Shown here: positions 12,762 to 55,225 of the stretch, in pieces
Layout: each line of letters begins with the position of its first letter
Position numbering within the stretch: the first letter of the stretch is position 1
NCBI GenBank assembly: GCA_963931925.1
Contig: OZ007581.1
Span: 10,750,192 to 10,814,191, forward strand
Length of the DNA: 64,000 nucleotides
Origin: Onchidella celtica
Taxonomy: Eukaryota; Mollusca; Gastropoda; Systellommatophora; Onchidiidae
Direction: 5' to 3'
Notes under the pieces: generated by a model
What the model was told of the DNA's origin: nothing
Databases searched by the model: none
The model's input: only the letters and a program-made list of their open reading frames with translations
Program-made: the position numbers and the translations under genes

Positions 12762-12995
12762 TAGATGACGTACCGGGCATTGCCCGGAATAAACAATCAT
12801 GTGCTCTCTCGACTCTCTCTCTCTCTCTGTCTGTCTCTCTCTCTCTTACAGTCAAAGTAATAATCTGCAGTCCTGCTTCAGAGCTCATGCGCGCCAGGAC
12901 ACTGCGCACCAAGCTTGATATGGTTACTTTTTATGTCATGCACGGTACTATAACAGAATGGAGCCAAAATGGAGGATGAAAATGACAGCACGATG
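12762..12995 (+). repeat. CCCGGC repeat family, divergent short copy
   Basis: CTAGATGACGTACCGGGCAT start, then GCCCGGAATAAAC and a CT tract. The rest is weakly similar (GGAGCCAAAATGG). Confidence 0.6.
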
Positions 12996-13435
12996 AAACA
13001 ATGCATTTTCTATAAATTCAAGATCCAAACTAATCAAAATAATAAAAACTTCCGTGCACCCTCCGCGGTATTTGAAATGAGCAAGTAAAATTGGGTTAGT
13101 ATAGGTGGTCTAATAAAAAAGCCTTTTGGGTTCAAAGTTGGAGATTTTGCGAAATATATAATTATGTAAAACGAAACAAACATGCAAAAATACAAATGTT
13201 ACATAGCAATAAACATTGTTATTTTTAAAAAATAAATGCTTGAAGTAAACAACTTTTAATTACAGCCATCATCTTCCTTATCTCAATTGCCCTCTTCCTG
13301 CCAAACTAAGGCCTGAAGAGTGTATAGTTTGGTAAGTGACTCGTGCCAAAGGTTGCAAGTTACTGAAATATATAATAGATAAAAGTGCGTGGCTGAAAGA
13401 GGAAACATGTACATTTGTGATCCGGTCTGCACCAT

Positions 13436-44082
<30,647 letters not shown>

Positions 44083-44229
44083 TCTGACCTCACAACAACA
44101 AGTCAAACCTTAGACAAAGTTTAAACTGCCGCCAGAGAAAACAGAAAAACCTTCAATGTTAGAAACAAACACGGCTGTTGTTGGGGCTAGGGAGGTGTCG
44201 TGGGGGTGTAGCTGGGGGTGGGGACATAG

Positions 44230-44400
44230 TCTTTTGCTCTGAGATAGAGAGATAGATAGAGAGAGAAAGAGAGAGAGGGTGAGAGAAAGAAAGAGAGAGT
44301 GAGAGAGATGCAAATCGTTAGAACAAGACTTTCTGTAAAGCGCCTAGAGCAAACTCGTTTGGATTAGGCGCTACATAAATGATCTTTATTATTATACACA
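44230..44400 (+). repeat. GCGCTATATAAATGATC repeat, copy 1
   Basis: GA tract, then GAGATGCAAATCGTTAGAAC, TTTCTGTAAAGCGCCTAGAG, GGATTAGGCGCTACATAAAT. Directly upstream of gene 1 exon 1, so it may form part of the promoter region. Related tail at 215-300. Confidence 0.75.
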
Positions 44401-44559
44401 GAAAGCTTTCGCTGAAAAGTGAAGTATTTTTTTTTTTTGGCTTCGAAATTACACTAATTCCCCCTAACAACATCCAATAAACAACAGTAAGACTATACTG
44501 TACATTCTAAAAGAATGAAAATCTTATATTTAAAAAAAAAATAGTGAATGGAGTCATAC

Positions 44560-44990
44560 ATTGCTGTACAAATTTGGCCCTTTTCTTGCTTGACACTACA
44601 GCATGACAGATTAAAAAATGATAACGTTAATTTTCTTAAGTGTCAACTAATCCAGCCCCATTGCTTTTGAACCTACCGATTGTGTTGATTCAAGTTACAG
44701 GTACTTTTACATAAAAGTTGTAAAAATGTAAAATACAATGATCTTTGTTTTGGCTCAGTGTAGTAAGCCCACCGCAGCGGAAACAATATTAAGACGCATT
44801 CACAATCTCCCTACCAGAAATGAGTCCGTAGTGCTCTGGTGTGCATGGAATCTATGGTAAGACTGTAAAATATGGGAAGCTCTCTAGACCAAAAAATAAA
44901 AAAATAGAGAGAGAGAGAGAAAGATAGAGATAGAGAGAGAACGGTGGGTTCTCAGGTTTATCCCGGATAATGCCGGGTACCTGATTTAGT
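44560..44990 (-). repeat. CCCGGC repeat, minus-strand copy
   Basis: Reverse order: TTGACACTACAGC.., GTCAACTAATCCAGCCCCAT, AATGATCTTTGTTTTGGCTC, then GTTTATCCCGGATAATGCCG and GATTTAGTT at the end. Its 5' part has an AG tract. Confidence 0.85.
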
Positions 44991-45039
44991 TAAAAATTAA
45001 AAAAAACAACATACTACTAACTTTCAGTCACAAGAATGT

Positions 45040-45330
45040 CTTCACGGACAAGGTGGTCTGGGGCAAGGTGTTCGCCTCTCATGCCAAAGGTCCCGGGTTC
45101 AAAACCAGTGCTGTGCAGGCATGTTGGAAATTAGGATTTTTCTCATATTTTCGTGTCGCTGATCCTATTCGGGGGTAGGATCGAGTACTTAGTCTTCTCG
45201 GATAAGGACGAAAAAATTAGGAGAGCCCGTGTGCACTTTGCGCACGTTAAAGATACATTAGCAGTTGGAAATCGTAAAGAGCAGGCCGAACAGGCCGCTG
45301 CCCGGGCAAAATTGAAACTAAGATTAATAG
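45040..45330 (+). mobile_element. tRNA-derived SINE, copy 7
   Basis: Head AAGGTGGTCTGGGGCAAGGT, box B GGGTTCAAAACC, body GTAGGATCGAGTACTTAGTC and CTGCCCGGGCAAAATTGAAA. Its 3' end is inside the inverted duplication whose other arm is at 46075-46315. Confidence 0.9.
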
Positions 45331-45490
45331 ATTAAAATTTATCCCTATCACCACCCATATCACCACAAAAAATTTATAATTCATTATTAAATAAATATTA
45401 ATAGATATTCAAATATTATTACAATACTTTAGAATACAAGTTGTGAGTTGTGAACTGCGCCTAACAGGCTGCTCTGAGATAGAGAGCTAG
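45295..45490. repeat. Inverted duplication, left arm
   Basis: CCCGGGCAAAATTGAAACTA..AATTCATTATTAAATAAATA..TGCGCCTAACAGGCTGCTCT. The right arm at 46075-46315 is its reverse complement with indels. The arm includes the tail of SINE copy 7. Confidence 0.85.
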
Positions 45491-45509
45491 AGAGTGAGAG
45501 AGAGAGAGC

Positions 45510-45562
<53 letters not shown>

Positions 45563-45720
45563 AGAGAGAGAGAGCGAGAGAGAGAGCGAGCGAGAGAGAG
45601 GGTGAGAGAAATAAAGAGTGAGAGAGATGCAAATGGAGAGAACGAGACTTTCTGTAAAGGGCCCACAGTAAACTCGTTTGGATTAGGCGCTATATAAATG
45701 ATCTTCATTACTATCGTTCA
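45480..45720 (+). repeat. (GA)n then GCGCTATATAAATGATC repeat, copy 2
   Basis: GA tract, TTTCTGTAAAGGGCCCACAG, GGATTAGGCGCTATATAAAT. In the spacer of the inverted duplication. Confidence 0.85.
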
Positions 45721-46074
45721 TTATTTAAAAAACTGGCAAGATTGAAGCTTCTTCTTCTTTCATTTTTTTAAAGAGAATAAAACAAAAAACAAAAAAAATG
45801 AATGAATGAATACAAATTAATGGCCCACTCAGCTGTGGCAAGTTCTTTCTTTCGGCATGCTATTTTTCTCCCCAGGCCCCAGAGCAAAAATTTAAGAGCC
45901 GCGCCTTGGACGAACTAATAATAATAATTATTATAATAATGGATGGCATTTATATAGCGCATATCCATTGCCATTAGAAATGCTCTATGCGCTTTACAGG
46001 AGCTCTCTCACTCGCTATTTCTTTCTCTCACCCTCTCTCTCCCTCTCTCACTCTCTCTACATCTCTCTCTCTCT

Positions 46075-46315
46075 CTATCTCAGTGAGCTCAGAGCAAATT
46101 GTAACCGCAGCCTGTTAGGCGCAGTTCACAACTTACAACAGTTCACAACTCACAACTTGTATTCTAAAGTATTATAATAATATTTGAATATCTATTAATA
46201 TTCATTTAATAATGAATTATAAATTTTTTGTTGGCGATATGGGGGGTGGGGGTATGATATGGCTAAATTTTAATCTATTAATTTTATTTTCAATTTTGCC
46301 CGGGCAAAAGTACAC
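46075..46315. repeat. Inverted duplication, right arm
   Basis: CAGCCTGTTAGGCGCAGTTC..AATAATGAATTATAAATTTT..ATTTTGCCCGGGCAAA. Matches the left arm over about 190 bp. Confidence 0.85.
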
Positions 46316-46319
46316 CTTT

Positions 46320-47460
46320 GTTTCTCAAGATCTCAAATTTATATTTTTGTGACTTGAGACCGAATAGAATTAAGTCCTTCAATTTCTTCGTGCCCGTAGC
46401 TAAATTTTGATGTAAAACGATTCTGCACCTTCGTGGGGTTAACGATAGGATGTCGGCTCCGAACTGAGCAAAAATCTATTGATAGGCGACACAGTTATGG
46501 TGGGCCGTGGGATTCGAACACATGGTGGGACCAGATCTGTTAAGCACCCACAGGGGAAAATCTTTGAGTTTTTGGTTGTTGTTTTTTTTTTTGCATGCAA
46601 ATTCTAACACAGATTTCAATCACAAAAAAACAATGTTACCGTTTCAAATGTTGCATTATAATAATAATTATTATGAAAACTGTTTTTTTTTTATTTTTCA
46701 AGGAATTGACAGCCAGGGACAGAATATTTAAGCAGGTAACTTTCAAACCTGCTAAGACACATTTAAAAAAAAATTGAGTTGCGGTCTTTAACGTCAAACA
46801 GCCATAAAACCTGCCTACAGCTGAAACATTGGGACAATCAAAACGTGCAAAGCCAAGGTGTTTTTCATTCAAAATGTAAAGTATCCTCTCAGATTCAGTA
46901 TCATGCCCTGTCAAACGTAGCACATTTTCTCAAACTCAATATAAAGTAAATTAGCAGATTTCAAAAGTTACCTTCTCACTGGGATTTAAGAGGACAGTTT
47001 TTTGGATGCAAAACGTGAAAACAACAACAACAACAACCAAGAATAGATAAACTGAAAATCTAAAGAGAACGAAACACGGAGGTGCTAATTATAATAACAA
47101 ATCCCCCCCCCCCCCCCCCCCAAACAAAATGTATTTCATAAGGAATATACACACTTAGAAATGACAACATTTAATTTTCCCTCCAAGATGATCATAAAGA
47201 ACATATCTCAACTATCCTTAGATTTTCCCCATGGGATGCCTAACGAAACTTTATGTACATGCGAGCCAGGATTTTCGTCCCACCGTCTGATTTCTTCTGA
47301 CTAGCTGACCCGCCCAAGATAAATCTTGCAAAATGTATTGTGCTAAGCCCAACCGTATATCTAGATCTAGGCTACATTAAAACGGCATTTGGATTCAATG
47401 CAATGACTAATAGAACTTACTGTTACACCACCATTTCACGTAGAAATAATATACAGATGT
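46320..47460. other. Intergenic, nothing recognised
   Basis: Poly-C at 47104-47120. A minus frame at 46636-46923 has a possible acceptor but no domain (see rejected). Confidence 0.45.
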
Positions 47461-47464
47461 GATT

Positions 47465-47590
47465 ACGTTGATTTTCGACCACCAATGTGTAAAGAGAGAT
47501 CAAGGACGCAATTTCCGGTCACACTTTTCGGTTCTATCCGATGAAGATGAGTCTCTATTTTTGCGGCTCAAAAATTTTTTAATATAAATA
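47465..47590. repeat. Long-TIR element arm fragment
   Basis: ATTTTCGACCACCAATGTGT and AATTTCCGGTCACACTTTTC match the arm of the 370-1886 element. Confidence 0.7.
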
Positions 47591-47818
47591 ATAGTAAAGA
47601 CTGATTTTTGTTCAAAATGAATGCGTCCACGTAACTCTTCGTCAAAAATTGATGCAGTACACCAAGTTTCATAATTTTTAATGGCGTTGTCGCAAAGTTT
47701 TAGCTGCTTACAGGTTCACTCTCTAGCTCAATTATAGTAAGATACGTGCAACACTAAGGTATTTGAACAACACATCGTATCGACTTTGATCTGAGTCTAC
47801 AATTCTGAACATATTTAA

Positions 47819-48230
47819 CTAGCTGAGGTCCCCGGCCCTGCCCGGGATAAATCGGTTTGAATATTAGTTTCAGTTCTGGGTGGTTATTATGGACCTGCTT
47901 CATCTGGCCTGTTCCTATTTGTTTATTTTATTTTTGTTTGTTTGTTTTTAAATAAGTCTTACTGCTCTGCCTTTGTGAGTTGACACCCTGCGCATCCCGT
48001 ACAATAGCATGATTTGCGCACGGGTTAGTGTGTTTGATAGTGAACACATAGCAGGAAGTGATAACGAAACCTTAAAATGGCGAACCATGACTCGAAATAG
48101 GTCTAAATGATGGCGAAACAATAAATTTCCAATTAAAAAACTACACCAATTTGAGACTTCTATTAAAAACTGTGCACTCTTACATCCATTCTGATGCACC
48201 ATATAAAATTTGAAGTCTGAGAGTTGACTG
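47819..48230 (+). repeat. CCCGGCCCTGCCCGGG repeat, copy 1
   Basis: CTAGCTGAGGTCCCCGGCCC start with CCCTGCCCGGGATAAATCGG, then TCTGGGTGGTTATTATGGAC and CAGGAAGTGATAACG. The start layout parallels the CCCGGCATTATCCGGG family, but the body is different. Confidence 0.8.
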
Positions 48231-48879
48231 GTTCAGGAGCCTTTTGCAACGAAAAATCTCAAGTCCACAAATATTATATAGATATAGATATAGATATAAA
48301 TATAGATAGATATTTGAACATCTCATTTAAAAAGAAGGCATTAAATGTATCGAGTTTCCTGACCACCCACTCAACTGAAGTTTAGGCACTGAGTGATAAA
48401 TCTGATTATAACTATAAACCAAACAAATGAAAAATACAGGGAGAAGAAAGGGTCTCACTCAAAAGTTGTACTTCCAAAAAGTATCCAGATCAGTTTGATG
48501 CAAACTATGCGCCAGATAGTCGCCTTTCGTTGCTTGTGGAGAAGCTGCAGTATAACTGTATTTTTATGGTTGAACTTTGTTAAGTTTACAGTCACTTACG
48601 CATCATCATTTTGAAGTATGTTGTCTTCACGTCGTGCTGTTGGCATTTTGCAACCACTTGAAGTCTGTGTAGGATAACAGAGGTTTTCAACGTGGGGGTT
48701 GCTGGGGCATTTCTGGAGAGGGCGAGGGGAAGTGGTCGACAACCACAACAACAACAACAACAACAACAGCAATCACACCCTATTTTTTTTAAATTCTTTT
48801 TTTCTCTCTCTCTCTCTCTGTATCTTGTATTTCTCTTACTGTATGTAGGTCTCTCTTCCTCTTTTCTCTCCTCTCTGTC

Positions 48880-49120
48880 TCAGTGTGTATTTTTCACTCT
48901 CCCTGTATGAGGGAGACGAAGAGAGTGAGAAAGAAGGAGATAGTGGAGGGTGTGGAGGGTGTGGAAAGAACGAAGAGGAAAGACAGCGATGGAGAGAGAG
49001 AGAGAAAGAGAAGGAGGGAGAGAAAGAGAAAGAGGAAGAGAGAGAGAGAGAGCGCGCGCGCGAAAGAGAGCGCGCACGAAGGGGAGAGAGAGAGAACGTG
49101 AGAGAGAGAACAAATTGGTT
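48880..49120. repeat. GA/GAAA/GCGC low-complexity tract
   Basis: Open in several frames on both strands; compositional. Followed by GTTAGGGTTAGGG at 49186-49220. Confidence 0.9.
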
Positions 49121-49224
49121 GGTTTTATGGAGGTGACGGTTAAAGGTAGTTGGGCATTTGTTGTTGTTTTTCTGTTGTTGTTGTGTTAGGGTTAGGGTTG
49201 CAGTTAGGGGTAGGGTTAGCATTT

Positions 49225-50050
49225 CAGGAAGTGAATAAAGTTTTGAAATTGGTCGTGAAGGACATAAGAGTGGGAAACCCCTGCTCTCTGAGAGCAGGAA
49301 AAAGTAATGTCATGTAATAATTATTGAGCGACACCCTCGCCAGGGAAGCCTACAATCGCTATGACATAGCCACTTGTAATAAGTCAAGTGGGACACACAT
49401 CGAGAGAGAGGGCAACTGTTGTAATGTGAGTTAGACACCGCCTCGTGTTTCAACAATATGACTAAGTGATGAGTCAAAGAAACTTCAGACTTGGGCATTT
49501 CCAGCACGTCGAACAGGGTGGGGAGAGGGAGGGCGGGGAAGGCGGGGGTTAGTCCATCATGAAGTAAGCTTTGAGATATTTTTGAACATCCCCTTCTCTC
49601 CTCACTTTTTCAAATATCCATTTGTCATGCAGGGGGGTGGGAGACCATTTCCCTTTCCCCACCTTGTATTAGAGTAGAGAGCTATTAAAATGGTGTATAT
49701 CCATGACAAGGCCTTGGTGATTTATAACTTTAAAATGGCATTTTGCATGGAATCCGTGACTGTTCCATTCGAAACATTCTTTGTACTGTAATGGAACTAG
49801 AGGGTGGACATGTAAGTAAGCGCCTAAATCTTCGTGTCTACGTGGCTTCGTGACTACAAATGGTGAAACTGACTCAAGTTTTAACAATGGGTTACTGGAT
49901 ACATCCATTCTGGACCAAAACCAGCTTTTTGTACTTTTAGTTACTATTTTTTTTAGCCGCAGAAGGAGATACGCATTGCCGTCCAGTTAAATCGACAAGA
50001 ATGACCTGTAGTTTCATTCTTGGCCCCTCTTTGCACATCGCTGGTCGACT
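49225..50050. other. Intergenic, nothing recognised
   Basis: Two minus frames (49310-49507, 49669-49908) lack domains and splice support. Confidence 0.45.
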
Positions 50051-50051
50051 A

Positions 50052-50490
50052 TCGACACGGTGATCTAGAGGCAAAGTGCTTGCCTCTCATGCCGAAAGTA
50101 CCGGGTTCGAATCCCGTTCGGTGCAGACATGTTGGAATTTGGGATTTTTCTCATATTAATTTTCCTGTCCCTGATCCTATGGTAGGTAGGATCGAACACC
50201 TAGTCTTCTCCGGTAAGGACGAAAAACTCGGAAGGCCCGTGTGCACTTTGCGCACGTTAAAGGCACCTTGGCAATTGAAAATCGATAAGAGCAGGCCGAA
50301 CAGGCCACTGTCCTGGCAAAATTAAATAACAACTTATCCTTATCACATCTTCACTTCCTCTCCCACCCATCCCCAAGAAAAAAAGACAAAGTCGCCGAAC
50401 GGTGTTGCATTGTGTCCACGGCATGTCTGCTCCAGTTGTAACTGGGCTGCAATGACACAAAAGGCAAATTCCCTAAATGGGATTAAAGAA
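50052..50490 (+). mobile_element. tRNA-derived SINE, copy 8 (most complete)
   Basis: Head ACGGTGATCTAGAGGCAAAG, box B GGGTTCGAATCCCG, body GATCCTATGGTAGGTAGG..CGCACGTTAAAGGCACC, and the 3' module TCTGCTCCAGTTGTAACTGG..CCCTAAATGGGATTAAAGAA. It defines the full-length family at about 430 bp. Confidence 0.92.
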
Positions 50491-50639
50491 GTTTACCAAG
50501 TACAAAAATACAAAACATCACAACTGTGTATTTGTATTTGTATGTGGGATGATGATAATACTTGAATATGCAGATGGCCAACTATTTGTGACCTCATGAA
50601 ATAAACAGATCGTGGCATGTGTAATAATGGGCTTTGATG

Positions 50640-50647
50640 TTTCTCTC

Positions 50648-50726
<79 letters not shown>

Positions 50727-50735
50727 ATGTGTGTG
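50640..50735. repeat. (CT)n then (TG)n
   Basis: Simple repeat. Confidence 0.97.
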
Positions 50736-50999
50736 TTGCAGCACGCAGATGGTGTCTATGTGTATGTGTGCCAATACACACAATTATGCAACACAAACTC
50801 CTTTGCTTGCAAACTGGTTTTCTCTCTAGTCTTCAAATTCGCGATAATATTTCTTCAGTCCTCCATCTATATACGAAATAATTGACTATTATATGAGGAA
50901 TTCCTGGGTCATGTTAGACGTCAGATGGATCTTTGTATTTCGGCTGGCCTCAGTCTGTGGCTGGATGTCTCATTATGACGGTTTCTGTCTTTTTTTCTT

Positions 51000-51540
51000 A
51001 CTAGCTGACTTGCCCGGCCCTGCCCAGGATAAATCGATTTATTAGTTTCAGTTCTGGGTGATTATTATGGACCTGCTTCATTTTGCCTGTTCCTTTAGCT
51101 TTATTTTATTTTTGTTTGTTTGTTTGTTTTTAGATAAGTTTTACTGCTCTCACTTTGCGCGTTGACATCCTGCGCATCCCGTCAGCATCCGTCAAATGGC
51201 AATGATTTGCGCACTGGTTAATTTGTTTGTTAGTGAACACATCGCAGGAAGTGATAACGTCATGTGTAGGCGGAAGTGGGCTATTATTAGAAACATACAT
51301 CAATATCTTATTGATCGTAAATTTCGGATCAAACGATTTCGTGAATTTAGTCTTTAATTATAACCGCATTTACCGATTAACTCAGAAATAACAAAAGGTT
51401 TTGTTTGTGTATAGCGATAGGAACAATGTTCGCTATCCCCTAATTCTTTGTGCCAAATTTCAGGACGGTGCGTTGTGTAGTTTCCAAGTCCATAGGACTA
51501 TTAGGGGTTTTGTTGTAGCTTTATTATATAGATTTGGTAA
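51000..51540 (+). repeat. CCCGGCCCTGCCCGGG repeat, copy 2 (longer)
   Basis: ACTAGCTGACTTGCCCGGCC start and the same body (GGGTGATTATTATGGACCTG, CAGGAAGTGATAACG), continuing to GCTTTATTATATAGATTTG. No coding capacity recognised. Confidence 0.82.
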
Positions 51541-51604
51541 TTCGATTGGCCTTGATAGTTTGTTAGTGTTGTGCGTTACCTTTGTGTTTATACAGTCTTG
51601 TTTC

Positions 51605-52513
51605 TTTTGTTGTTGTTGTTGTGGTTGTTATTGTTGTTGTTATCATTATTACTATGTTTGTTGTTATTGGCGGTGGTGTTGTTGTTATTGTTGTTGTTGT
51701 CTGTGGTGTTGGTGTTGTTGGTGTTGTTGGTGTTGTTTTTGGTGTTGGTGGTGTTGGTGTTGTTGGTGGTGTTGGTGTTGTTGGTGGTGTTGGTGGTGTT
51801 GGTGTTGTTGGTGGTGTTGGTGTTGTTGGTGGTGTTGGTGTTGTTGGTGGTGTTGGTGGTGTTGGTGGTGTTGGTGGTGTTGGTGGTGTTGGTGGTGTTG
51901 GTGGTGTTGGTGGTGTTGGTGGTGTTGGTGTTGTTGGTGGTGTTGGTGGTGGTGGTGGTGGTGGTGTTGGTGGTGGTGGTGGTGTTGGTATTGTTGTTGT
52001 CTGTGATGGTGGTGGTGGTGTTGTTGGTGGTGATGGTGATGGTGGTGGTGGTGTTGTTGGTGGTGATGGTGGTGGTGGTGGTGTTGGTGGTGATGGTGGT
52101 GGTGGTGTTGGTGGTGGTGTTGTTATTGTTGTTGTCTGTGATGGTGGTGGTGGTGTTGTTGGTGGTGATGGTGGTGGAGGTGTTGTTATCGTTGTTGTCT
52201 GTGATGGTGGTGGTGGTGTTGGTGGTGATGGTGGTGGTGGTGGTGTTGTTATTGTTGTTGTCTGTGATGGTGGTGGTGGTGTTGTTGGTGGTGATGGTGG
52301 TGGAGGTGTTGTTATCGTTGTTGTCTGTGATGGTGGTGGTGGTGGTGTTTTTGATGGTGATGGTGGTGGAGGTGTTGATGGTGGTGGTGGTGGTGTCTAT
52401 GGTGTTGGTGGTGTTGGTGGTGTTGATGGTGGTGGTGGTGATGTTGATGGCGGTGGTGTTGATGGTGGATGTGGTGGTGGTGGTGGTGGAATTGATGGTG
52501 GTGGTGATGGTAA

Positions 52514-52544
<31 letters not shown>

Positions 52545-52560
52545 GTTTTTATTGCTTTTG
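51605..52560. repeat. GGT/GTT trinucleotide tract, about 960 bp
   Basis: GTTGTTGGTGGT units pass into GGTGATGGTGGTGGTG with a higher-order unit near TTGTTGTCTGTGATGGTGGT. Frames of 336-344 codons are poly-VG or poly-VL and reflect period 3. Confidence 0.95.
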
Positions 52561-52772
52561 AAAGACCCCCTACTTGTAAAGGGAGAAAATAAGATAATTA
52601 TATGAACAGGTGGCCTACAATAAGACGGCCTGGAGAGTTCCTGTCTTCTTTTTTGTTTTCTCCCCTTTTCTTCTCCGCGGCCTATCTACTATGTAACTAG
52701 TGAATCTTAAGCTTTAGGATCCCTAATCCCGGACGGGCCATGATGAAATCAATTTTTGTTTTTTTGTTTTAA

Positions 52773-53217
52773 CTAGATGAAGTTCCCGGCATTATCCGGG
52801 ATAAACCTGCGAACCCACCGTTCCACCTTTCTCTCTTTGGTCTGTAAGCTTCACAGTCTTAGTACTATAGATTTCATGCACACCAGAGCACTAGCCACTC
52901 ATTTCTGGTAGGAAAATTTAGCATACCGAACTGAACGCATATTAATACATCGTTTCCCGAACTATGGGCATACTACAGGGAGCCAAAACAAAGATCATTG
53001 TATTTTACATTTTTACAACTTTTATTTAAACAGACCTGAAACTTGAATCAACACAATCGGTGGATACAAAAGCGATTGGACTGGATTAGCTGACACTCTG
53101 GAAAACTAACTTTATCATTACTGAATCTGTCATTTAGGCTGTAATATCGAGCAAACAAAGGGTCGAAATTGCACCACAATGAATTACTCCCGCCACTATT
53201 TTTTTTTATAATAAATA
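52773..53217 (+). repeat. CCCGGC repeat, first unit of second pair
   Basis: CTAGATGAAGTTCCCGGCAT start, ends CCGCCACTATTTTTTTTTAT. Very like the next unit (both have GGTGGATACAAAAGCGATTG and TAATATCGAGCAAACAAAGG). Confidence 0.9.
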
Positions 53218-53266
53218 CTAGATGACGTTCCCGGCATTATCCGGGATGAACCTGTGAACCCATCCT

Positions 53267-53315
<49 letters not shown>

Positions 53316-53705
53316 TGGGTTTACAAAGCTACCCATATTTTACTGTCTTACTACAGATTTCATGCACACCAGAGCACTACACTTTTTTCTTGTATGAAAA
53401 TTGAGCACACTGAATTGAACGCGTATTAATACATCGTCTCTCGTACTACGGGCTTACCACAGGGAGCCAAAACAAAGATCATTGTATTTTACATTTTTAC
53501 AACCTTTTATATAAAAATACCTGAAGTTTGAATCAACACAATCGGTGGATACAAAAGCGATTGGACTGGATTAGCTGACACTTTGGAAAATTAACTTTAT
53601 CATTGCTGAATCTGTCATTTAGGCTGTAATATCGAGCAAACAAAGGGTCAAAATTGCACCACAATGAATTACTCCCGTCACTATTTTTTTTTTATAATAA
53701 GATAA
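53218..53705 (+). repeat. CCCGGC repeat, second unit of second pair
   Basis: Begins at CTAGATGACGTTCCCGGCAT directly after the previous unit. Contains (CT)n at 53271-53312. More similar to its partner than to the other copies. Confidence 0.9.
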
Positions 53706-54059
53706 AATAAGTGAATTTTGGATGTTGTCCCTATTGTTGCTGGTTGCGATTGGGTCCCATAACAAGTCAATCTTCAGGGTCCGAAAAACTGTAGGGTCCG
53801 CTACGGCTGGTTCATGTTTAACTAATTTGAGATGTGGGCAGATAAAATGACGTAAAACTCCGCGCCAGTGTCGCCCTGGCGAGTGCTTGTGTCCTGGGCG
53901 TTGTCTTTGTTAACCCTTTTGACGTGGGAGGGTGTCAAGTGGATTTGATCCAGGCCCAGCACGTAAACAAGTCGAGGAAATGTAGAGTAGTTGGCTGTAG
54001 CGTGAGTGGTAGGGCATGCAATAATCATGACAGTGGACAAATAAGACAACAACAACAAC

Positions 54060-54310
54060 AACAAAAATAATATGATAATAATAATAATAACAACAAATAC
54101 TATGTTATTATTAATCTATTGTTATTATTGATACATCATTATATAATATTTTTGTTATCATTATTATTGTGTTGTTTTGGTTGTAGTGGTGGTGGTGGTG
54201 GTGGTTTTGTTGTCACTACTATTTTTATTATTATTATTATCATCATCATCATCATTATTATTATTATATCATCATCATCATTATAATTATTAATTATTAT
54301 TATTATTATC
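54060..54310. repeat. ATT/ATC-rich tract
   Basis: Imperfect (ATT)n and (ATC)n with a GGT core. Confidence 0.9.
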
Positions 54311-54379
54311 TTTCAGTATTTTACTACGTGGGAGTTCACGCGAGTTACAGCAACGGGATAGAGCAGTAAGATCATACTG

Positions 54380-55190
54380 CCGTTTCGTCTGACAGTCTCA
54401 TTGCAGCCTAAAGGTCGAGACAGAGTAGACCCACACTCACAATTCACACTACTTCCACATTTTATGTGGTTGAACCGTGAAACGAATGTGATGTGAAATC
54501 TCAAGCAGAGTGAGTTCACAAGCCGTTCCCACTGGTCCGTCTCGAAACTCGTATCTGACACGGCTCATTTCCGTTCAAGATGCCGTCAACAGTTGTCGAT
54601 GTTTCTTGTTTGAGACTCATGATGCTTTATTGGCTCAAATACAGACACGTCATTAAAGTCATTTGAATTTTAATAAACATATCTTCTTGTCCAAGTTTCA
54701 GAGCGATTTCTGTCCATTGCTTTTGAACGAATATTCGGTTGGACTATTCACTGGATGTTTTGTCATATAAAGCTTGACGCTTTTCTACGGCCGCAATCAA
54801 TGCTTCATCCATGTTGATTTTCAGGAACAATACACGCTCACTGGTATCACACTGAATTTGAAAAGAACAACCATGTGTCGGCCAACCCCCCCCCCCCTCT
54901 CCCGGTCGTCATCGCGTCACCCTTCCCGGATGAACCGAGGACGAAATTTAGTGCAGCGGTAAAAATGTAATCACGGTCCTTCCGTGTATGGAAGATGAGG
55001 AGACACCGTGGACTTTCAAACGGTTGTTTGTAGGCTGCACTCCGCTGGCTTACAACGGTTTTATAGAGTTTTTGTGCAACCGGTGAGGAAGCAGTGAGGA
55101 AGCAGTGTGAAGTTGTACGAAATGTGAGTTCACTCTGTCTCGACCCTTAGCATTCTTTACCCCGTCAGCAAACTCCCTCTGAGAGAAATC
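54380..55190. mobile_element. Fold-back element, arms about 60-90 bp
   Basis: Left AAGGTCGAGACAGAGTAGAC..AATTCACACTACTTCCACAT; right, reversed, AAGGGTCGAGACAGAGTGAA..TTCACACTGCTTCCTCACTG. The loop of about 600 bp has no domain. It ends about 35 bp before MITE-1 copy B. Confidence 0.65.
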
Positions 55191-55225
55191 TTGCTCGTGA
55201 GACAGTACAATTAGGGACTGTGTAT

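Noticed and set aside
46636-46923. Minus frame with ERILYILNEKHLGFARFDCP, slightly like the exon 2 motif VYILDEDTDKFV, after a possible TTTGACAG acceptor
   Set aside because: No cysteine pattern of a lectin and no donor in a usable phase; it lies 5' of the signal exon. Similarity too weak to call.
51571-52605. Two long plus-strand frames of 336-344 codons
   Set aside because: Poly-V/G or poly-V/L from a GGT/GTT tract of period 3; open in several frames, no start context, no domain.
54313-54561. Minus frame with several cysteines (NCECGSTLS), at first taken for a secreted domain
   Set aside because: Lies in the arm of a fold-back element; the other arm encodes a similar end (DRVNSHFV), so it is repeat derived.
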